This document shows, in pieces, positions 10,110 through 19,468 of a DNA stretch of 64,000 nt. This stretch comes from Pedobacter hiemivivus. Its GTDB lineage: Bacteria; Bacteroidota; Bacteroidia; Sphingobacteriales; Sphingobacteriaceae. The translations under genes were made by a program, and so were the position numbers. Location: contig NZ_SJSM01000003.1 in the NCBI RefSeq assembly GCF_004331685.1, forward strand, positions 186,001 to 250,000. The letters are read 5' to 3'. Under the pieces are notes generated by a model. It was not told the DNA's origin. It was given only the letters and a program-made list of their open reading frames with translations, and made no database searches. Within the stretch, counting starts at the first letter, position 1. Each line of letters opens with the position of its first letter.

Positions 10110-11216
10110 TTAAATTTTCTTTTCTATAGATTGGATAAGGTCGGCAAAGTAACGTCTTTTTTCTGGAAACTTCAAACTTAATTTTTCGTACGTTTCTATT
10201 GCTTTGTCGTAAAGCATTTGCTCGATGTATATTTTAGCTAAAGTTTCTGATACCAGGTCATTATGATCCTCGGCACTCTTTTTAGCTTTATTCTCGTTGT
10301 CGATTTGTTCTGGTTTCGGTGGACTGATCTGTGGATCGTTTTTAATAAAGCTCTCTATGATCTCATTGCCCTTGCTGGTCGTTCTAAACCCATCGGTATT
10401 GTAGCCTTCTTCAGAATCGTCGTTAAATGGACTCTGGAGGTGGAATATATGCTCCACATATTGCTGCTGCAATTCATTTGGTCGTTGGGTTGAAGCCGGT
10501 TTTTGTCCTTCAGGTGAATTTACCCTTTTCGGTGCAGCATAAGGTTGAAAGATCTGCTGATGCTCTTTTCTTGTTTTTGCCAGCCACCATAAAAATGTAT
10601 ATGGCAATTGATCATCGTCATACTTGCTAATTACAATAGGCTCCTCTTCTGGTTTAGACGAGGCTGACAAAGGTGGCGAAGAAGGTCTGAAATTTGGATC
10701 TTCCTGATCTGGAATAACCGTTTCTGCAATAAAATTCTCCTGAAAAGCAAAGAAGTCTGAGGAAACAATGCTCTCCATCACCAACTCATCTTCAGGTTTT
10801 AGGCTAACCTCAGTAATTTCTTCAAACACTTCCTGCTCATCCATGCTGATCAGGTTTTCAACTGGCTCAGAAATTTCAGCAGGAACTTCATCTATTGTTG
10901 ATGCTTCAAGCGGATCAGGCTGACTGGTCTGATCAAATGCAGAGCTGATAACTTCAAAATTAGCGGTATGAAGATCTTCAGGAGCATGAAGTAAAGTATG
11001 AAGTAACTGCCCATTGGTATACAAAGCAGCAGTGGCCAGATTGTTATTTTGTTCCGGTTCCTCTAGTGTAGCTTTCGCCAATAAAAGATGCAATGGTTGA
11101 AAATAAGGATAAAGCAATGCTAAATCTTTTAACACAGGAGCATCTTCCCTGCTTACCTTTTCAGGCGATGAAAGCCATACCCCCAATTGTTGTTTTATAT
11201 CTAATTCCTGCTCCAC
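10110..11216 (-). CDS. TPR-like protein of the lptE-secG operon
   Basis: 368 residues, no signal peptide. The N-terminus (QQLGVWLSSPEKVSREDAPVLKDL) and a Leu-rich segment are helical. The middle is acidic and low-complexity (many Glu, Pro, Ser). The C-terminus has one clear TPR-like helix pair (LAKIYIEQMLYDKAIETYEK ... LKFPEKRRYFADLIQSI). Bacteroidota commonly have such a protein between lptE and secG, so a role in envelope biogenesis or protein export is suggested by context only; no enzymatic motif is visible. Gaps to lptE (33 bp) and secG (12 bp) indicate one transcript. Confidence 0.75.
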   Translation of the reverse strand: MEQELDIKQQLGVWLSSPEKVSREDAPVLKDLALLYPYFQPLHLLLAKATLEEPEQNNNLATAALYTNGQLLHTLLHAPEDLHTANFEVISSAFDQTSQPDPLEASTIDEVPAEISEPVENLISMDEQEVFEEITEVSLKPEDELVMESIVSSDFFAFQENFIAETVIPDQEDPNFRPSSPPLSASSKPEEEPIVISKYDDDQLPYTFLWWLAKTRKEHQQIFQPYAAPKRVNSPEGQKPASTQRPNELQQQYVEHIFHLQSPFNDDSEEGYNTDGFRTTSKGNEIIESFIKNDPQISPPKPEQIDNENKAKKSAEDHNDLVSETLAKIYIEQMLYDKAIETYEKLSLKFPEKRRYFADLIQSIEKKI

Positions 11217-11249
11217 GTCGCTAAGTTAATAATTGATCTCTACTTTAGC

Positions 11250-11747
11250 TTACCATTGTGCAAAAGCTGCGTTAAAAATATCTTCCGTCAATTGTGCGGT
11301 CACGTCTTTGATCAAGCCCTGCTCCATAGACTGAATGCTTCCCACAAGTTTAAATACTTTATAGCGTTCAAAGGATTTTTCAAAACTCTGTTTAGGATTG
11401 ATGTTGTTAGTGTATTTTACATTAACACTGATCGTCAATCTGTTGGCGCCTGCCACAGGATTTTGATTGTCCGTAATCGCTTCAGGAGTGATGCTATATC
11501 CAGTAATATTTCCCGAAAAAACGCCATCAGGATCATTTTGTGTAATCGAAAGACTCGTTTGATTCCTGATCCTGGTCTTTAACTCCTCTGTAAATTGAGA
11601 ACTTAAGTAAGGAACTACCAGCGGGGCATTGTTTTCAAAGACCTGTACGTTCACTGTTTTCATCCCAACAGTAGAAGCTCCGTTTAGTGATATTTTGCAA
11701 CCACTCAGCGCAAAAAACAAAACACATAGTATAGATAGTTTTTTCAT
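11250..11747 (-). CDS. lptE: LPS-assembly lipoprotein LptE
   Basis: 165 residues. A lipobox (ALSGC, Cys17) marks an outer-membrane lipoprotein. The body fits LptE: VQVFENNAPLVVP near the mature N-terminus, LSSQFTEELKTRIRNQTSL, then a beta strand carrying GNITGYSITPEA, and TISVNVKYTN. LptE plugs the LptD barrel for lipopolysaccharide insertion. It starts 2 bp after the sigma-54 activator, and Bacteroidota often keep lptE between that regulator and secG. Confident from motifs plus context. Confidence 0.88.
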   Translation of the reverse strand: MKKLSILCVLFFALSGCKISLNGASTVGMKTVNVQVFENNAPLVVPYLSSQFTEELKTRIRNQTSLSITQNDPDGVFSGNITGYSITPEAITDNQNPVAGANRLTISVNVKYTNNINPKQSFEKSFERYKVFKLVGSIQSMEQGLIKDVTAQLTEDIFNAAFAQW

Positions 11748-11749
11748 CG

Positions 11750-12982
11750 TTAATTTAAGTTCAATTCTTTAATTTTTCTATATAAAGTGCGTTCCGAGAT
11801 GCCCAATTCCTGTGCAGCAAATTTACGCTTACCCTTGTGTTTTTTCAGCGCCTTCTTAATCAGGTCAGATTCTTTGTCAATCAAGGACAAGGATTCTTCA
11901 ATTTCCTCCGCATCCTGCGTATAGTTGTAATCAACCGGCGAATTCTGTGAAGGATTTTTAATCGTTAAGGTGGAATCATTACTCATCGTTTGATCCACAT
12001 CCTGGTAAAGTTGATTGATGTAATGTGGGTTGTCTGCCATGATATGAGCCGTATTGCCGCCGCTTTGAATAATCTCAGCAACCAGTTTTTTCAACTCCAT
12101 CATGTCCTTCTTCATGTCAAAAAGAACCTTGTAAAGGATGTCACGTTCCGTAAAATCCTCCTTACCGCCACCATTAATGGCCACAGGCAAGTTGTTTGCG
12201 CTTTCATTAGGGATGTAATTTAGCAAGGCTGCAGCAGTTACATTCCTGTCCTTTTCCAACACACAGATTTGTTCGGCTATATTTTTTAGCTGCCTAACGT
12301 TTCCAGGCCAGCTGTAATTACTCAGGATTTGTATGGCTTCAGGCTCAAGCTGTATGCCCGGACTTCTATACTTATCACTAAAATCTGCAGAGAATTTCCT
12401 GAAAAGAAGATAGATGTCTTCCTTACGCTCATGCAAAGCAGGAATGCGCAAAGGCACAGTGTTTAATCTGTAATAAAGATCTTCACGGAATTTGCCCGAC
12501 TTTACCCTGTTGTAAACATCAACATTTGTAGCCGCAATAATACGCACATCAGTTTTTTGCACTTTTGATGAACCTACCCGTAAATATTCGCCACTTTCTA
12601 GAATTCTAAGCAAACGCGCCTGGGTACCCAAAGGTAATTCGGCTACCTCATCTAAAAAAATGGTACCCCCATTGGCGACTTCAAAATAACCTTTACGGGC
12701 TTCATGGGCACCTGTAAAAGATCCTTTCTCATGACCAAATAATTCGGAGTCAATGGTGCCCTCAGGGATTGCACCACAGTTTACGGCAATAAATGCACCG
12801 TGTTTGCGGGTGCTCAGTTGATGAATGATATGCGAGAAAACTTCCTTACCACTACCACTTTCTCCGGTGATCAATACAGACATGTCGGTTGGTGAAACCT
12901 GTCTGGCTATATCTATCGCTCGGTTGAGTAGCGGAGAGCCCCCTATAATTCCAAAACGGTTTTTAATGTCTTGTATATCCAT
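11750..12982 (-). CDS. Sigma-54-interacting transcriptional activator without receiver domain
   Basis: 410 residues. The AAA+ domain begins almost at the N-terminus: Walker A GESGSGKE at 40-47, the sigma-54 contact loop GSFTGA at 87-92 (a natural variant of GAFTGA) and Walker B GGTIFLDEV at 105-113. A linker of ~120 residues leads to a Fis-type helix-turn-helix at the C-terminus (KRKFAAQELGISERTLYRKI). It lacks a receiver or other N-terminal sensor, so activity must be controlled by level, by the linker or by a partner. It sits between miaB and lptE with gaps of 10 and 2 bp. Its targets are unknown. Confidence 0.93.
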   Translation of the reverse strand: MDIQDIKNRFGIIGGSPLLNRAIDIARQVSPTDMSVLITGESGSGKEVFSHIIHQLSTRKHGAFIAVNCGAIPEGTIDSELFGHEKGSFTGAHEARKGYFEVANGGTIFLDEVAELPLGTQARLLRILESGEYLRVGSSKVQKTDVRIIAATNVDVYNRVKSGKFREDLYYRLNTVPLRIPALHERKEDIYLLFRKFSADFSDKYRSPGIQLEPEAIQILSNYSWPGNVRQLKNIAEQICVLEKDRNVTAAALLNYIPNESANNLPVAINGGGKEDFTERDILYKVLFDMKKDMMELKKLVAEIIQSGGNTAHIMADNPHYINQLYQDVDQTMSNDSTLTIKNPSQNSPVDYNYTQDAEEIEESLSLIDKESDLIKKALKKHKGKRKFAAQELGISERTLYRKIKELNLN

Positions 12983-12992
12983 TTAATATTAC

Positions 12993-14420
12993 TTAAACTA
13001 CAGTTCCCAATAACGTGGCAGATGTACAACGATCAACGTGTACATTTACGTATTGACCTGCTTTCACTCCTTCACTTGCCGGGAAAACAACCATTGCATT
13101 CTGATCATTTCTTCCACAAAAATCTTTATCCGATTTTTTAGAAGTACCCTCCACCAAAATTCTAACAGTTTTTCCAACAAATTGTTGTAGTCGGAACAAA
13201 GAAGTTTGTTGTTGCTTTAATAAAATTTCAGCAAGTCTGCGTTTTTTTACCTCTTCAGGGATATCATCAGCATACTTACGTGCAGCCAATGTTCCCGGTC
13301 TTTCCGAGTAGCTGAAGGTAAAGGCGAAATCATAACCTACGTAATCCATGATGCTCAACGTTTCCTGATGCTCTTCTTCGGTCTCCGTACAGAAACCAGC
13401 AATGATATCAGATGAAATTGCGCAACCAGGTATAATCCGTCTAATGGCATCAACTCTATTGATGTACCATTCGCGTGTATAAGTCCTGTTCATCAGTTCC
13501 AGAACCCTGGTACTGCCCGATTGAACAGGTAAGTGGATATAATTACAAATATTGTCGTATTTCGCTATGGCATATAAAACTTCGTCAGTTATGTCTTTCG
13601 GGTGCGAAGTCGAAAATCTAATCCTCAAATCAGGACTGATTAGTGCTACTTTTTCAAGCAACTGGGCAAAGTTAACTTCTGTTTCCGCAGTCTCTTCCGC
13701 ATCAGCGCCTTTCCATTTATAGGAATCCACATTTTGTCCCAAGAGCGTTACCTCTTTATAACCTCTATCAAAAAGGTCTTGGGCTTCGGCTAATATAGAA
13801 TATGGGTCACGACTTCTTTCGCGGCCACGGGTAAAAGGAACTACACAAAAAGAACACATATTGTCGCAACCACGCATAATAGAAATAAAAGCAGTAATGC
13901 CATTTCCATTTAAGCGAACAGGACTGATGTCTGCATAAGTTTCCTCACGAGATAACAATACATTAATGGCTTTATGGCCACTTTCTACTTCGCTTAACAA
14001 TTGCGGAAGCTCACGATAAGCATCTGGACCCACTACAACGTCAACCAATTTTTCCTCTTCCAGAAACTTTGATTTTAAACGTTCAGCCATACAGCCCAAT
14101 ACCCCAACGATTAATTTAGGATTTCTACGCTTCTCCGCACCAAATTGTGATAACCTGTTGCGTACTCTTTGTTCTGCATTTTCACGGATCGAGCAGGTAT
14201 TGATGAATACCACATCTGCTTCTTTATAGTCGCCGGTAGTTTCAAAACCCTGATCCAGTAAAATAGAAGCTACAATCTCGCTATCGGCGAAATTCATCTG
14301 GCAACCATAGCTTTCAATATACAACTTTCGTCCATTACGCACTAAAGGTGCATCAATAACCAAAGCCTCTCCCTGGCGCTCTTCATCGTGTGTTTTATCT
14401 GTAAGTTGTAAATCAATCAT
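12993..14420 (-). CDS. miaB: tRNA-2-methylthio-N6-dimethylallyladenosine synthase MiaB
   Basis: 475 residues. The N-terminal UPF0004 domain has [12 protein letters not shown] with the first auxiliary-cluster Cys. The radical-SAM motif CxxxCxxC is seen as CDNMCSFC, followed by [17 protein letters not shown] domain closes the protein. MiaB methylthiolates i6A37 of tRNAs reading UNN codons using two [4Fe-4S] clusters and SAM. It is the first gene of the operon ending at secG. A perfect -7 box lies 22 bp upstream of the ATG. Confidence 0.97.
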   Translation of the reverse strand: MIDLQLTDKTHDEERQGEALVIDAPLVRNGRKLYIESYGCQMNFADSEIVASILLDQGFETTGDYKEADVVFINTCSIRENAEQRVRNRLSQFGAEKRRNPKLIVGVLGCMAERLKSKFLEEEKLVDVVVGPDAYRELPQLLSEVESGHKAINVLLSREETYADISPVRLNGNGITAFISIMRGCDNMCSFCVVPFTRGRERSRDPYSILAEAQDLFDRGYKEVTLLGQNVDSYKWKGADAEETAETEVNFAQLLEKVALISPDLRIRFSTSHPKDITDEVLYAIAKYDNICNYIHLPVQSGSTRVLELMNRTYTREWYINRVDAIRRIIPGCAISSDIIAGFCTETEEEHQETLSIMDYVGYDFAFTFSYSERPGTLAARKYADDIPEEVKKRRLAEILLKQQQTSLFRLQQFVGKTVRILVEGTSKKSDKDFCGRNDQNAMVVFPASEGVKAGQYVNVHVDRCTSATLLGTVV

Positions 14421-14442
14421 TGGTTAACATTATTATGGGCTT

Positions 14443-14450
14443 CAAAAATA
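14443..14450 (-). promoter_or_regulatory. -7 box (TATTTTTG) upstream of miaB
   Basis: A perfect TAnnTTTG on the minus strand, 22 bp before the miaB ATG. No convincing -33 TTG at 19-21 bp spacing was found, so this is a half-supported promoter for the miaB-secG operon. Confidence 0.35.
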
Positions 14451-14549
14451 CGGAATTTAATTTACAAATGACAGATTGGCAGAGACGGAATAATAATAAC
14501 TAAGTTTCCTTTTATATATTGTGGCGCTGAAATTGTTAGTGCTACTCAT

Positions 14550-16334
14550 ATGCAAAACGTTGTTATCAAAAGTAGATCAGGGAAATACAAAAAGAGAATA
14601 TGGATAATTTCCATATTAATTGTGTTGATTGTAGTTGTAACCGGAATAATGTTGCTAATGGCGAGGTGGAAGCCCCTGCTTTCTCAAAAGCTAAAGGATG
14701 GGGTGTATAACCGCTCCTTTAATCTTTATAAGCTGGATTTTAAAGATATTAGCATTAATCTGCTAACAGGAAGTATCGAATTACAGGACGTGTCGTTAGT
14801 TCCAGACACTAGTGTTTATAATCAGTTTAGAAAGTTAAGGGTTGCTCCAGCCAATATCTTCGAGGTAAAACTTGAGCGATTGCAATTGAATAGAGTGGCC
14901 TTGTTAACTGCTTATTTTAAAAGAGAAGTAGAGATAAAATCGATTGTTTTAGAGAACCCGTCGATTAACGTAACTCACTATAAGGTAGAAAAACTCCCGG
15001 AAGAACTTGAAAAGGAGGATCAGACTTTGTATGACCTGATCTCCAATAGAGTTAAATCGATTGATGTTAAGCGAATTAAAATTATTGATGCAGATTTCGA
15101 CTATATCAATGGGGATAATTTTAAAAAAATACATTCCGTAAAACACCTGAGCATTAATGTCAATGATTTTCTGCTGGATTCTGTTTCTCAGTTTGATACC
15201 ACAAGATATTACTACGCAAAGGATATTGGCTTTGAATTAACAGGCTACAAATCGATTAGTAAAGATAAAATGTATACCATCAAGGTCGATACGATCAGAG
15301 GTTCAGCATTGCATAAATCTATAGACATCACGGGGGTTCAAATGATTCCTATGTATCCCGATCTGGCCTTCTCCCGTAAATACACTTATGGAAAAGATCG
15401 ATATGATCTTAAATTTAATACCATTAGCCTTGAAGGCGTAAACTTTGCATTGTTAGATGCTGAAGAAAAACTACAGGCAAAAGCTTTAAAAATAGGGCCT
15501 GCCAAAGTAAATATTTTTGTAAACCGAGAGCTGCCCCCACCACCCAACCTGGATAAAGTCAGGAATTTTCCGCATATGGCGCTTAAGCGTTTACCTATAC
15601 CTACCGTTGTAGACACGGTAAAATTGAATAATATTGACCTGGCTTATACAGAGTACAATCCAATCAGTCAGAAGAGGGGAACAGTATATTTTCAAAACTT
15701 AAGTGGTCGCATCCTCAATGTGACCAATGATACCCTGCAGCTGACTAAAAATAACCATGCTGTAGCAAATTTGACTGCTCTGGTGATGAAAACCAGTCGT
15801 ATAAATGTGCAGATAAATTTTAACCTCACGGACAAGAATGCCGCTTTCAGCTATAACGGAAATGTAGCTCCCATGAATTTACAGGCTTTAAATCCGATGG
15901 CAAAAAATATGGGATTAGTGGAAATTGAAAGTGGACAAATGCAAAAACTGGATTTTAATATACACGCTAATGCCAAAGGCTCTTCTGGGAAGGTTCATTT
16001 TTATTATACCGATCTTAAGATAAAACTACTGAAAGAGGGCGAAAATGGAATGGCTCCTAAAAAGAAAGGATTTTTATCCTTTCTGGCTAATAAACTCTTG
16101 ATTGAAGACGCGAACCCGATTAAGGGAGAAGCCGCGCGTACGTCGAATGTTACTTTTCAAAGAACCCCAGCGGCATCTTTTTTTAACCTGATGTGGAAAA
16201 GCATTTTTATAGGTATGCGAGAAACAGTAGGATTAGGTATTGTTCCAGTTAAAACCCCGGAACAAGCCATGGATAAAATAAAAGATAAGAAGGAAGAGCG
16301 CCGAAAAGAAAAAGAAGCTACAAAGAAGAATTAA
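14550..16334 (+). CDS. AsmA-like membrane-anchored protein, first paralogue
   Basis: 594 residues. One N-terminal membrane anchor (about 17-38, IWIISILIVLIVVVTGIMLL) precedes a long beta-rich region of alternating strands, then a Lys/Glu-rich C-terminus. Phrases such as FKDISINLLTGSIELQDVSL and a terminal domain with NPIKGEAARTSNVTFQRTP resemble AsmA/DUF748-type proteins thought to span the periplasm in envelope lipid homeostasis. The next gene is a clear paralogue 50 bp downstream (shared LTG-S-L-DV, PASFFNLMWKSIF/TASFFNFIWKTLF, NPIKGEA/NPSVDGK). Function is not proven; family assignment is from architecture. Confidence 0.7.
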   Translation: MQNVVIKSRSGKYKKRIWIISILIVLIVVVTGIMLLMARWKPLLSQKLKDGVYNRSFNLYKLDFKDISINLLTGSIELQDVSLVPDTSVYNQFRKLRVAPANIFEVKLERLQLNRVALLTAYFKREVEIKSIVLENPSINVTHYKVEKLPEELEKEDQTLYDLISNRVKSIDVKRIKIIDADFDYINGDNFKKIHSVKHLSINVNDFLLDSVSQFDTTRYYYAKDIGFELTGYKSISKDKMYTIKVDTIRGSALHKSIDITGVQMIPMYPDLAFSRKYTYGKDRYDLKFNTISLEGVNFALLDAEEKLQAKALKIGPAKVNIFVNRELPPPPNLDKVRNFPHMALKRLPIPTVVDTVKLNNIDLAYTEYNPISQKRGTVYFQNLSGRILNVTNDTLQLTKNNHAVANLTALVMKTSRINVQINFNLTDKNAAFSYNGNVAPMNLQALNPMAKNMGLVEIESGQMQKLDFNIHANAKGSSGKVHFYYTDLKIKLLKEGENGMAPKKKGFLSFLANKLLIEDANPIKGEAARTSNVTFQRTPAASFFNLMWKSIFIGMRETVGLGIVPVKTPEQAMDKIKDKKEERRKEKEATKKN

Positions 16335-16384
16335 TGCCTAAGCTGTCACAATAATTGTATATTAGGCTAACCACCCTGTTGCTT

Positions 16385-18178
16385 ATGACTGTGAATGTTG
16401 GAAAGAAATACATCATACTTAAATGGTTTGCTGCAGCCTTGCTGTTTGTTGCTTTAATACTGACCGGAATAACCTGGTACTTTAGTGTTAAATTGAAACC
16501 TATAGTTACGGCCGAATTAAAGGAGCTGGTTTTGAAAACCACAGAGAACCTTTATCAAGTAGACTTCTCTGCTGTTAATGTGAATGTGTTAACAGGCATA
16601 TCGTCTTTGTCGGATGTAACGATTACGCCCGATACTGCTGTATATCGTCAGCTCATCGCCCTTAAACATGCCCCCAATAATTTGTACAAGATAAAGCTTA
16701 AAAAATTAGCCGTACGAAACTTTCATCCTTTTAGGTTGTGGCGGGATAAAAAGTTAAACATCGATCTGCTGTTGTTCGATAATCCATCTATTGAAATGAC
16801 CAATCGGCAGTTTGATTACAATGATGAGAAGCTCCCTCATCCTATAAAATCTCCTTATGATTACATTGAAAAGTACCTTAAAGAGTTGCGCATAAAAACA
16901 GTAGATTTTAAAAATGCCAGCTTTAAATACATCGACAATAATACTCCTGATCAGCCGAAAATTGATTACGTAGATAGTTTAAATATCACATTGAAAGACT
17001 GGCTGATCGATCGGCATTCGGCTAATGACAAAAGCAGGCTTTACCTGTTGAAGGATGTGATTATTAACCTTAATGCCTATTCCTATGCAACTTCTGATAG
17101 CTTGTATTTTGTCAAGTTTAACCGACTTGATTTTGCTGCATCTTCGGGCAAGCTAGATGTAAAGAATTTTAGTCTTGAGCCTCGGGAGAGTGAACATCAG
17201 TTTGGCAGTACCTTAGGCTATGCTAAAGACAGGTATAACATACAGATTAGCAGCATCGGCTTTACCGGAATTAACCTTCCTTTATATATCTTAAAACAAG
17301 AGTTGTTTGCTAGAGAAATGACGCTCGCCGATGGGACTCTGGCAGTGCTAAATAACAATACACTCCCTAAAAAAGTAGTCAATAAAATAGGATCCTACCC
17401 ACACCAATTATTGCAAAAGGCAAATGCTAAATTGACGATAGCGAAGCTGAATTTAGACAATATAGACATCAGTTATAGCGAATTTGGTCAGGAGGGGAAA
17501 GGCAAGGGGGTAATTATGTTTGAAGAAACAAGGGGGACGATTACGAATGTGACCAATCTAGAAAAGGTGATTGCTAAGGATTCTTTAGCTGTAGCTGCAT
17601 TAACTTCTCGTGTGATGGGCTCGGGGAAGTTGGATGTAAACTTTAAATTCAATCTTGCTGCCAAAGATGGGGCTTTCTCTTATGCAGGTGTGTTGGAGGA
17701 TATGGAGGGAAGAGCATTTAACAGGATCACTAAACCATTGGGATTGGTAAAGGTAAATAGTGGGCATATCGATAAGCTGGCATTTGATGTCAAGGCAAAT
17801 GATGAGGTGGCAAAGGGGACAGTTAGCTTTGCCTACAAAGATCTTTCTCTGGCTGTACTTAAGAGAGTAAAAGGAGAGGATCGCCTGGTAAAACAGGGCT
17901 TAATTTCATTCCTGGCAAATGCATTGGTTATCAATTCTTCTAATCCCAGTGTAGATGGAAAGTTTGTCACCGCTACTGTTGATTATAAACGCGTACCAAC
18001 AGCCTCTTTCTTTAATTTTATCTGGAAAACACTTTTTCAGGGTGTTAAATATAGTGTAGGGTTTACGCCAGCAAAGGAGAAAAAGATTAAAGAGCAGATT
18101 GCTAAATTTGGAAAGATCAAAGCAGATCGGCAAGCAAGGCAGAAGCGCCGGGCAGAACGGTTAAAAATGAGAAAGTAA
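16385..18178 (+). CDS. AsmA-like membrane-anchored protein, second paralogue
   Basis: 597 residues from the ATG at 16385. A longer reading from TTG at 16355 is possible, but the ATG places the Lys-rich MTVNVGKK directly before the membrane anchor (WFAAALLFVALILTGITWYF), as in its paralogue upstream. The body is beta-rich with many Asp/Asn/Lys, and the end is basic (KRRAERLKMRK). Same architecture as the preceding gene, so tandem duplication followed by divergence is likely. Probably envelope-associated; substrate unknown. It converges on the phytase gene, with the inverted repeat 18181-18321 between them. Confidence 0.7.
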   Translation: MTVNVGKKYIILKWFAAALLFVALILTGITWYFSVKLKPIVTAELKELVLKTTENLYQVDFSAVNVNVLTGISSLSDVTITPDTAVYRQLIALKHAPNNLYKIKLKKLAVRNFHPFRLWRDKKLNIDLLLFDNPSIEMTNRQFDYNDEKLPHPIKSPYDYIEKYLKELRIKTVDFKNASFKYIDNNTPDQPKIDYVDSLNITLKDWLIDRHSANDKSRLYLLKDVIINLNAYSYATSDSLYFVKFNRLDFAASSGKLDVKNFSLEPRESEHQFGSTLGYAKDRYNIQISSIGFTGINLPLYILKQELFAREMTLADGTLAVLNNNTLPKKVVNKIGSYPHQLLQKANAKLTIAKLNLDNIDISYSEFGQEGKGKGVIMFEETRGTITNVTNLEKVIAKDSLAVAALTSRVMGSGKLDVNFKFNLAAKDGAFSYAGVLEDMEGRAFNRITKPLGLVKVNSGHIDKLAFDVKANDEVAKGTVSFAYKDLSLAVLKRVKGEDRLVKQGLISFLANALVINSSNPSVDGKFVTATVDYKRVPTASFFNFIWKTLFQGVKYSVGFTPAKEKKIKEQIAKFGKIKADRQARQKRRAERLKMRK

Positions 18179-18180
18179 AA

Positions 18181-18321
18181 ATGTCCGAAAAGGTATTGCC
18201 GTTTTGCTAAAGCGTTCGTCATTCTGAATTTATTTCAGGACCTCGCACCAACTATTCGAAAAACATGCTCAAGAGAGATCCTGAAATAAATTCAGGATGA
18301 CGATCGTACCTTTTCGGATAT
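18181..18321. repeat. Large two-tier inverted repeat between convergent genes
   Basis: Inner arms 18213-18240 and 18279-18306 are reverse complements at 26 of 28 positions, with core TTCTGAATTTATTTCAGGA on the left. Outer arms 18182-18194 and 18308-18320 (TCCGAAAAGGT / ACCTTTTCGGA) also pair. It starts 3 bp after an AsmA-like gene and ends before the phytase gene on the opposite strand, so it can act as a bidirectional terminator. The arm sequence looks like a dispersed palindromic repeat of the REP type; copy number cannot be judged from this window. Confidence 0.75.
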
Positions 18322-18332
18322 TCCTTTTTTTA

Positions 18333-19406
18333 TTATTTATTGACTTTCAATTTCTTCCCCGCCAGGTCTTCCCAGCGATAAAGTTGGAACGTTTTGTTAT
18401 CACTCATCGCAACAAAGAGTCCATGCTTAAAGTCATTGTTCAGTGCTTTTGAATAGATATCAGAACCATCGCTATTGTTGGTGGAGGTAGGAATGCTGGT
18501 GATCAGCACATGCTTGTTCGGATCTTGTTTAGTGCCCTCACGATTAAATACCTGAAAGTGATTTGCTGCCTGATCTGAAACCAATATATACCCAGCGCTA
18601 TCGGTAGTTTTATAAATGCTAATCCCCTCGTTATCCTCTTTAAATCCTGTTGTAGCAAATAAAGCCAGTTCCTGGTTTCCTTTTGCTGGATCAGCATAAT
18701 ACTTTCTGACCCCAAATTGCTCGTCAGAATAGTAGATATAGCCTAGCTCGTTGTCAACTGCTATAGATTCGATCTCTTTTTTGCCGCTATATTTACCAAA
18801 CTTCCTTTTTAAGGTCGCTTTCAATTGGCCCTTGCCATTGTCTTCCAGTAAGTATTGCCACAAATATTCCCCTGCTGCAGGGCCAGATTTGCGGCCTACG
18901 ATAGCATAGATTTGCCCTTGCGGATCTGTATACATAGCAATGCCCATCAGGTCTCTGTATAGTTCGCCGGTTTCACCTTCAAACATGGGTAGTCCACCAT
19001 TGTCTATCGGCTTCATATCAGGTAAAGAGAATACCCTCAGTTTGTGCGTCATTCGTTCGGTAGCCACAGCAATGTCTACTTTCTTTCCACCCAGGTTTAA
19101 ACCATAGGCCACATCAACGTTATTAGGTCGCTTTAGTCCTTTAACTGTTTTCTCTTTAATTATCTTTCCTTGTAAGTCAAAAACGTATAAACCGCCGTTT
19201 TCATCTTTGTCAGTTCCAATGATTAGTGATTTGGAACTATCTGCCGGATTTACCCATATCGCAGGATCATCAGAGTCGAATTGTAGAGGTTCAGTTACGT
19301 AAAGAGGTTTAATTGCCGCAGTGTTTACTGGTTGATTTTGGCTGCAAGCTGCTGTAAATAATAATATGGATGTTGTAAGGCAGAGGATTGAATTGGGTTT
19401 ATTCAT
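18333..19406 (-). CDS. Beta-propeller phytase (3-phytase), lipoprotein
   Basis: 357 residues from the ATG at 19404-19406, chosen because it places a lipoprotein signal (MNKPNSILCL ... LFTAACS) at the N-terminus; an in-frame start 16 codons upstream would bury it. Typical beta-propeller phytase motifs follow: FDSDDPAIWVNP, IIGTDKDENGGLYVFDL, KRPNNVDVAYGL, ESIAVDNELGYIYYSDE and FKEDNEGISIY, with the acidic residues that bind catalytic Ca2+. It releases phosphate from myo-inositol hexakisphosphate at the cell surface. It is the last gene of an operon with a beta-helix lipoprotein and a TonB receptor. Confidence 0.93.
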   Translation of the reverse strand: MNKPNSILCLTTSILLFTAACSQNQPVNTAAIKPLYVTEPLQFDSDDPAIWVNPADSSKSLIIGTDKDENGGLYVFDLQGKIIKEKTVKGLKRPNNVDVAYGLNLGGKKVDIAVATERMTHKLRVFSLPDMKPIDNGGLPMFEGETGELYRDLMGIAMYTDPQGQIYAIVGRKSGPAAGEYLWQYLLEDNGKGQLKATLKRKFGKYSGKKEIESIAVDNELGYIYYSDEQFGVRKYYADPAKGNQELALFATTGFKEDNEGISIYKTTDSAGYILVSDQAANHFQVFNREGTKQDPNKHVLITSIPTSTNNSDGSDIYSKALNNDFKHGLFVAMSDNKTFQLYRWEDLAGKKLKVNK

Positions 19407-19421
19407 TAAATATAGGTTTAT

Positions 19422-19454
19422 ATGCTGTTGTCCGGTTGTCCGGAACAACAGCAT
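19422..19454 (-). promoter_or_regulatory. Intra-operon hairpin ahead of the phytase gene
   Basis: ATGCTGTTGTCCGG (19422-19435) pairs with CCGGAACAACAGCAT (19440-19454) around a TTGT loop. It lies in the 62-bp gap between the lipoprotein gene and phytase, with no following T-run on the minus strand, so it is more likely an mRNA processing or stabilising element than a terminator. Confidence 0.6.
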
Positions 19455-19468
19455 GATTGATAATTTGT

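Noticed and set aside
16355..16384. TTG start ten codons upstream for the second AsmA-like gene
   Set aside because: The ATG at 16385 gives a Lys-rich N-terminus directly before the membrane helix, as in the paralogue.
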